Shown here: in pieces, positions 60,007-64,000 of the stretch | How positions within the stretch are numbered: position 1 is the first letter of the stretch | Layout: the number at the start of each line of letters is the position of its first letter | Assembly: GCA_028279765.1 (NCBI GenBank) | Contig: JANQND010000009.1 | Coordinates: forward strand, 1 to 64,000 | Length of the DNA stretch: 64,000 nt | Direction of reading: 5' to 3' | From: Candidatus Nanoarchaeia archaeon | GTDB lineage: Archaea > Nanobdellota > Nanobdellia > Woesearchaeales > WJIZ01 | Program-made: the position numbers and the translations under genes | Notes under the pieces: model-generated | Told to the model about the DNA's origin: nothing | What the model saw: only the letters and a program-made list of their open reading frames with translations | Databases searched by the model: none

Positions 60007-61242
60007 TTATAACAAGAAAAACAAAATCACCGGCAGCAATAAACACCCCATATTATGGCTTCTTTTCACATTGAGCAAAGCGGGCATCATGCCGATAAAA
60101 GTCGAAACAATCAACACCAAAAACCCCATCCAGCCTGTCAAGACAAAAACCAGTACAGAAACAAAGGCAATAATCCCCATAACGAGTCCTTTATAGTGGA
60201 CCTTTCCAATAACTTTAGAAAACCCTTTTCCTATTGAAAGAGCCAAAAACGCAGCAATACAGCCCGCAATCAACGCACAGAAAATAAAAATCAACAGCTC
60301 TGTATATGTAATACTCTCCACAAGCTCCATCACCGCAACGATTGCTCCATTGCGTGCTTTCTGTAGAGAATAAAACGTCGCAAGGGAAAACGCAAAGTTT
60401 ACCGTATTAATGCCACCCACAAGTATCAGGAAAGCATGCATACCGATACTGCGCCCAACTAAAAGCATTCCAATGATACTGGCCTGCGCAGCACCGAGGC
60501 CGGGAAACAATCCTGTCAACGAACCTGAAAACACACCGGCAATAATCGCCTTAAACGTCTTCACCTTTCCTACTGTAACAGTAGAGGTAATCTCCTGCTT
60601 AGGAATAGAAACACTGTCGCCTAAAGATAATAACAACGTACTAATTCCGAACAATCCCGAAAGCATGGGAAACAACGGCTGTGACAGATTAGGCATATTC
60701 AATACTAATAAGCCCAGCACCCCCGCCTGCACAAAAATGTAAAATCCGATAAACTTCTTCTTCACCCCTCTCTCTAAAAGAATCATACCGATCACAACTA
60801 ATAATAAGAGATACCCCATATACGGCTGAATAAATGAATAGACTAGGGGCAGAAAAGGAATAAAAAATGGAATAATTACTAAAGTAACCAGCAAACAAAG
60901 AAAACTGCCCATCACAGTTAATCGAACAGCCTCAAATCCTTTCCCTTCTAATAACATCCTGTGCCCGGGCAAAACCGAAAGTACCATATCAGGATCAGGC
61001 GCCCCTAAAAAAATCGATGGAATCGAATCAAGAAACGTATGTGTAAGAGCCAAGCTAATAATAAACACCGCCAAAACTAAAGGAGTAGTATAAGATAATA
61101 AAACAGAAGACAATGCTATCAATAATATAGATACCAGGTTCACATGGATTCCAGGGATAAGGCCGGTGATGATTCCGAATAAACAGCCAAGCAATAAAGC
61201 AATAATAATCTCTACAAACATACTGAAAGGGATTCTATACAT
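60007..61242 (-). CDS. TctA-type membrane permease (PF01970-like)
   Basis: 411 residues from the ATG at 61242; a TATA box (AGTATTTAAACATG, about 61270-61283) fits this start better than an upstream GTG. About 10-12 helices. Two inverted-repeat signature loops: GIITGLIPGIHVNLVSILLIA (near 25) and GSLTGLFPGLGAAQASIIGMLL (near 245). These are marks of the tripartite tricarboxylate transporter large permease TctA; archaeal members lack the binding protein and the small subunit, and no such genes are found here. Substrate unknown. Divergent from the lipoprotein gene. Confidence 0.85.
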   Translation of the reverse strand: MYRIPFSMFVEIIIALLLGCLFGIITGLIPGIHVNLVSILLIALSSVLLSYTTPLVLAVFIISLALTHTFLDSIPSIFLGAPDPDMVLSVLPGHRMLLEGKGFEAVRLTVMGSFLCLLVTLVIIPFFIPFLPLVYSFIQPYMGYLLLLVVIGMILLERGVKKKFIGFYIFVQAGVLGLLVLNMPNLSQPLFPMLSGLFGISTLLLSLGDSVSIPKQEITSTVTVGKVKTFKAIIAGVFSGSLTGLFPGLGAAQASIIGMLLVGRSIGMHAFLILVGGINTVNFAFSLATFYSLQKARNGAIVAVMELVESITYTELLIFIFCALIAGCIAAFLALSIGKGFSKVIGKVHYKGLVMGIIAFVSVLVFVLTGWMGFLVLIVSTFIGMMPALLNVKRSHNMGCLLLPVILFFLL

Positions 61243-61329
61243 ATTTAAGAATATCACGCCCAAAGACCCTACATGTTTAAATACTCTCCTCTATCCACTT
61301 TAAAAAATAGAATGTAGGGGGTAAACACC

Positions 61330-61887
61330 ATGAAAATACAACTATTAGTCTGTGTACTGGCACTTTCTCTTCTGGTTCTCGGCTGTACTCAGGATAACCA
61401 GCTACCTGAGCAGGTAGAAGATCAGCCTAAGCAGGATGCGCCAGTAGAGGCGGAACCAGCGAATACCGATACACAAAAGGAAATCGCTATCGACACTAAT
61501 GACAATGGCAAAGCCGACGTAAAAGTAGAGCAGAAAGAAGACACTACTGAAGTCACAATTGACTTCGATGATGTGCAGCCTGAAGAAGCAAAGTCTGCTC
61601 CGAGTGAAGCATTCTGCGTACCTGGAGAGACATATAAGCATGCAGGAGAAGAAGGAGACGTTGACTCGGAAATCATTGGCCTGGAGCAATATAAAGGCAA
61701 GGAGTTCTGCAAAGCACGATCAACAACTAGTATTGAAACTCCTGCAGGCATGATCAATACGGATAGTACATACTATTTTGACCAAGAGAACAAGGAATTA
61801 TGGGTCATTGCAGAAGTCAGCAGTGCACTCATGCCTGAGCCACAGGTAACAGAGATTCATCTTGTGGATGGAGAAATAGTAAGTTAA
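61330..61887 (+). CDS. lipoprotein with acidic linker
   Basis: 185 residues with GGGGGT before the ATG. Signal MKIQLLVCVLALSLLVLGC with lipobox LVLGC; the mature protein starts at Cys19. Then an acidic, Gln/Glu/Pro-rich linker (about 22-90) and a small C-terminal domain with two cysteines (FCVPGETY, FCKARSTTSIETPAGMI). The last bases overlap the convergent pyrophosphatase gene by 4 bp. No family recognised. Confidence 0.75.
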   Translation: MKIQLLVCVLALSLLVLGCTQDNQLPEQVEDQPKQDAPVEAEPANTDTQKEIAIDTNDNGKADVKVEQKEDTTEVTIDFDDVQPEEAKSAPSEAFCVPGETYKHAGEEGDVDSEIIGLEQYKGKEFCKARSTTSIETPAGMINTDSTYYFDQENKELWVIAEVSSALMPEPQVTEIHLVDGEIVS

Positions 61888-62438
61888 CTATTCTCTTCTT
61901 TCTTTTTTTTCTTATATTCTTTCTTATAGAGCTCAATACCATGCTTAATATCCTTATACGCATCAGAGCGGCCGAGAATCTTATACACTTTGGTCTTCTT
62001 CCCCTGTAATTCCTTGTAGGTTTCCAGAAAATGGCGAAGCTCAGCCAGGTAATGCTGAGGGATTTCTTTCAATGAATCCCACTCTCCGAACCGTGGATCA
62101 GTCGAATGTACCGCAATGATCTTATCATCACGCTCTTCATTGTCAATCATGCGAATAACTCCGATCACCTTCACATCACAGATCGTTAAAGGATACGTTG
62201 GAGTATGCGTGAGCACAAAAATATCAAGCGGATCTCCGTCCTCCCACAGCGTCTGAGGGATAAAACCATAATCTCCCGGGTAGAGAACAGCAGAATACAT
62301 GAACCGATCCATCTTCAGAAGGCCGGTTTCTTTATCTAACTCATACTTAATCTTGCTGTCTTTAGGAATTTCAATAACTGCGTTTACCTTTTCCGGGATT
62401 TTCTTTCCCGGACTAATATCATGCCAAGGGTGTACCAT
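61884..62438 (-). CDS. ppa: inorganic pyrophosphatase
   Basis: 184 residues. Standard family I enzyme: KYELDKETGLLKMDRFMYSAVLYPGDYGFIPQT (about 30-62) and the signature DGDPLDIFVL (D-x-D-x-x-D metal site, about 67-76), then VIGVIRMIDNEERDDKIIAV and a lysine-rich end. It splits pyrophosphate, driving nucleotide and tRNA charging reactions. Lone gene. Confidence 0.96.
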   Translation of the reverse strand: MVHPWHDISPGKKIPEKVNAVIEIPKDSKIKYELDKETGLLKMDRFMYSAVLYPGDYGFIPQTLWEDGDPLDIFVLTHTPTYPLTICDVKVIGVIRMIDNEERDDKIIAVHSTDPRFGEWDSLKEIPQHYLAELRHFLETYKELQGKKTKVYKILGRSDAYKDIKHGIELYKKEYKKKKKEENS

Positions 62439-62506
62439 AAGAAAAAGAATTTTTAACCCCTTTATATAACCTACTGAATTGGGCTGTTTTTATGTTTGGA
62501 AATTGA

Positions 62507-62640
62507 TGCAACAATAACGACGGCAGACGCTCAAGCGTTGCTTGAGCTATGACTTACCCCGGCTGGGGCTGAATTTGCTTTAGCAAATTCAACTTCACTT
62601 CAGAGAAGTTGCCCCCAGTCATCTGCGTCATTGTTGTGAA
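62507..62640. repeat. multi-hairpin intergenic element 1
   Basis: The ends pair: CAACAAT (62509-62515) with ATTGTTG (62630-62636), continued by ACG/CGT and CAGA/TCTG. Inside are perfect hairpins: GCTCAAGC/GCTTGAGC (62529-62547, loop GTT), CCCC/GGGG (62557-62568), GAATTTGC/GCAAATTC (62571-62590, loop TTTA), CAACTTC/GAAGTTG (62590-62611), plus ATGACT (62549-62554)/AGTCAT (62617-62622) closing three of them. Terminal bases match those of the element at 63.05 kb in the opposite orientation. It lies wholly between two minus-strand genes. No protein is encoded. Confidence 0.6.
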
Positions 62641-62657
62641 ATTTTTCATATCAGAAT

Positions 62658-62999
62658 TCACTGTATCACTCGTATCCTATGTGCAATAATCTCCATCTCG
62701 CCCTTGTACTCTTCTCCTTTACCTATCACTTCCACCTGCTCCCCTTCAAACACGGAAATATTCTCAAACACAATCACATCAATAGAGCTTGGCTGCTGAA
62801 CACTAATAAATGTGACATTCTCAAGTGCAGTCACCCGAACAACCTCACCTTTTATCTTCACCATCTCCTGCATGCGCTCAGCATTGATTTTCTCAATGGT
62901 TTGCTCATCATACTCCAGGCGCTCAGAGAGAAAAAATAACCCCAATAACCCTACAAGAGAGAGTAAAAACGTAACCAAAAGGAGAATTTTTTCATTCAT
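62658..62999 (-). CDS. membrane-anchored OB-fold-like protein
   Basis: 113 residues. N-terminal helix (about 5-24), then a 75-residue beta domain: MVKIKGEVVRVTALENVTFISVQQPSSIDVIVFENISVFEGEQVEVIGKGEEYKGEMEIIAHRIRVI. The pattern G-x-V-x2-V and 'v.V.G....y.g..eiia..i' fits the OB-fold tRNA-anticodon/RPA-like group. Positioned between the two multi-hairpin elements. Function unknown. Confidence 0.65.
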   Translation of the reverse strand: MNEKILLLVTFLLSLVGLLGLFFLSERLEYDEQTIEKINAERMQEMVKIKGEVVRVTALENVTFISVQQPSSIDVIVFENISVFEGEQVEVIGKGEEYKGEMEIIAHRIRVIQ

Positions 63000-63049
63000 A
63001 AAAGAAGAAATGTTATCTGGTTTAAAGGTTTTATGAGGGTTTCAAGAAG

Positions 63050-63246
63050 TAAGGTGGCAACAACAGCGCAAATGGACGAATACTTGCAGTCCAAAGTTTT
63101 GCAAAGCAAAACTGATTTCATGGAAATCAAAGATACATAGAAACAAAGTTTCTTGTATCTCTTAGAAATTTCTAATTTCAAAGAGATTTCCAGGATCCCA
63201 AAAATCTCAGATTTTTGAGGATGCCTGCCGTTGTTGTTGCCACCAA
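63050..63246. repeat. multi-hairpin intergenic element 2
   Basis: GGTGGCAACAACA (63053-63065) is the exact complement of TGTTGTTGCCACC (63232-63244). Inside: AGTTTTGC/GCAAAACT (63095-63113, loop AAA), TGGAAATC (63121-63128)/GATTTCCA (63185-63192), AGATACA + GAAAC / GTTTC + TGTATCT (63131-63160, loop AAA), palindrome TTAGAAATTTCTAA (63162-63175), CAAAAATCT/AGATTTTTG (63199-63217). Both ends resemble those of the element at 62.5 kb, which reads in the opposite direction. A 90-codon minus-strand frame here is a by-product. Confidence 0.6.
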
Positions 63247-63312
63247 ACGTACTTTCTTCTATCAATACCTCTCATTTTATCTCCCTAAACCTTCTAAATC
63301 CTTCAACACAAA

Positions 63313-63322
63313 CATTTAAAAA
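63313..63322 (+). promoter_or_regulatory. TATA box of lonB
   Basis: CATTTAAAAA about 25-30 bases before the ATG, with only short CTCCTCCTG-rich sequence between and no ribosome site; fits a leaderless mRNA. Confidence 0.5.
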
Positions 63323-63344
63323 CCGCCTAACTCTTCTCCTCCTG

Positions 63345-64000
63345 ATGGCCAAAGCACTCAAATACAAGACCACCGCGGACATTAAAGTCTCCAAAAAAAT
63401 TGTGGATCAGGTTATTGGCCAGGAGGCTGCAGTCAATGTTATTAAAAAAGCAGCAAAGCAGCGAAGGCATGTCTTTCTTATTGGAGAGCCAGGAACCGGT
63501 AAATCCATGCTGGGCCTGGCATTAGCCGAGCTATTACCAAAAGAGAAGCTGGTTGATATTCTTTCTTTTCATAATCCCAATGATGAAAACTCACCATTGA
63601 TTAGAACGGTTCCCGCAAGCCAGGGAAGAAAACTGGTTGCACAGTCAAAAATGCAGTCGACCTCTGCATTCAAAAACCAGAGTATTCTTTTATTCGTTCT
63701 TGTTATCGTCTCCATGATCACACCATGGTGGGCGCGATCACATTACAAGTCAGATATTATGTTTACAGCATTTTTTCTGGGAGGAATGATCTTTCTTGCT
63801 TCCTTCATCCTGTTCCTTAACTTAGGAAAACGAATGGGCAGCCAGCAGGTAAAGGCACCGAAAATCATCGTGGATAATTTCAACAAAAAGCAAGTGCCCT
63901 TTTTTGATGCAACCGGCTCACATGCAGGAGCATTACTCGGTGATGTGCTCCATGATCCATTCCAGTCCGGAGGGCTGGGAACACCTGCCCATGAGAGAGT
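63345..64000 (+). CDS. lonB: ATP-dependent LonB-type membrane protease, N-terminal part (cut by window edge)
   Basis: 218 codons are visible from the ATG at 63345. ADIKVSKKIVDQVIGQEAAVNVIKKAAKQRRHVFLIGEPGTGKSMLG holds Walker A (about 46-53), and FHNPNDENSPLIRTVPASQGRKLV is typical of archaeal LonB. Two membrane helices (about 114-130 and 140-162), the insertion unique to LonB, come next, then FFDATGSHAGALLGDVLHDPFQSGGLGTPAHER, which leads into Walker B in LonB. This is the membrane-bound quality-control protease of archaea. The protease domain (Ser-Lys dyad) lies beyond the window. Confidence 0.96.
   Translation, partial: MAKALKYKTTADIKVSKKIVDQVIGQEAAVNVIKKAAKQRRHVFLIGEPGTGKSMLGLALAELLPKEKLVDILSFHNPNDENSPLIRTVPASQGRKLVAQSKMQSTSAFKNQSILLFVLVIVSMITPWWARSHYKSDIMFTAFFLGGMIFLASFILFLNLGKRMGSQQVKAPKIIVDNFNKKQVPFFDATGSHAGALLGDVLHDPFQSGGLGTPAHER

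Noticed and set aside
62507-63246. Multi-hairpin elements as integron attC sites
   Set aside because: Paired ends and variable middle are reminiscent of attC, but the core GTTRRRY/RYYYAAC boxes are not evident and no IntI-type integrase is nearby.
62996-63265. 89-codon minus-strand open frame
   Set aside because: It runs straight through the hairpins of element 2; the sequence is explained by inverted repeats.
1-64000. CRISPR array
   Set aside because: No series of identical 24-40-bp repeats with equal spacers; the short repeated motifs are 7-17 bp and irregularly spaced.

Overview
The window is archaeal. It carries archaeal-type alanyl-tRNA synthetase, RNA polymerase subunit L (Rpb11 type), ribosomal protein eL33 (L35Ae), a LonB-type AAA+ protease with a membrane insertion, a PCNA-binding NreA repair protein, a PAC2-family protein, a KaiC-like ATPase, an XPD-type Fe-S helicase, and a class III (archaellin/pilin) signal peptide. 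Many TATA boxes lie about 25-30 nt ahead of an ATG. The long glycosylation-rich surface proteins, tiny proteins and many unrecognised genes suggest a DPANN archaeon of the Woesearchaeota/Pacearchaeota kind; that placement is inference, because the window holds no rRNA and I found no tRNA.

Layout. 1-18.3 kb: a plus-strand run of exported cell-surface proteins. It includes a 3104-residue mosaic of C1q-like, Ig-like, propeller-like and CARDB modules, and ends with two membrane-anchored proteins. 18.3-22.4 kb: minus-strand MoxR / DUF58 / VWA operon. 22.5-29.7 kb: housekeeping (nreA, alaS, MgtC, TPR, HD hydrolase) plus small proteins. 29.8-36.4 kb: pilin-like protein, Cys-rich lipoprotein and CxDSDGG-repeat secreted proteins, with a membrane-tethered winged-helix regulator. 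36.6-44.7 kb: regulators, a bacterial-looking DUF1697/DUF2200 pair, XPD-like helicase, uppS with a degenerate DHH-like protein, AMMECR1/rpoL and a METTL5-like methyltransferase. 44.7-49.9 kb: accessory region with two coiled-coil/winged-helix proteins, a tyrosine recombinase followed by a frameshifted nuclease-like gene, two AT-rich gene-free stretches and repeated short motifs. 49.9-64 kb: KaiC, PAC2, two paralogous regulator-plus-membrane-protein operons, a tandem pair of related coiled-coil proteins, TctA-type permease, pyrophosphatase and the start of lonB.

The least explained material is: (1) two operons, about 5 kb apart, each with a small winged-helix gene overlapping by ATGA a signal-peptide/multi-TM protein with a variable cytoplasmic tail, and palindrome arrays upstream; (2) two related multi-hairpin intergenic elements at 62.5 and 63.1 kb; (3) a frameshifted nuclease-like gene coupled to an integrase; (4) hairpins that cover a start codon (giant surface gene) or a Shine-Dalgarno (54-aa gene); (5) a six-cysteine motif shared by a pilin-like protein and the adjacent lipoprotein. 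All function calls come from reading the sequence; no database search was run.
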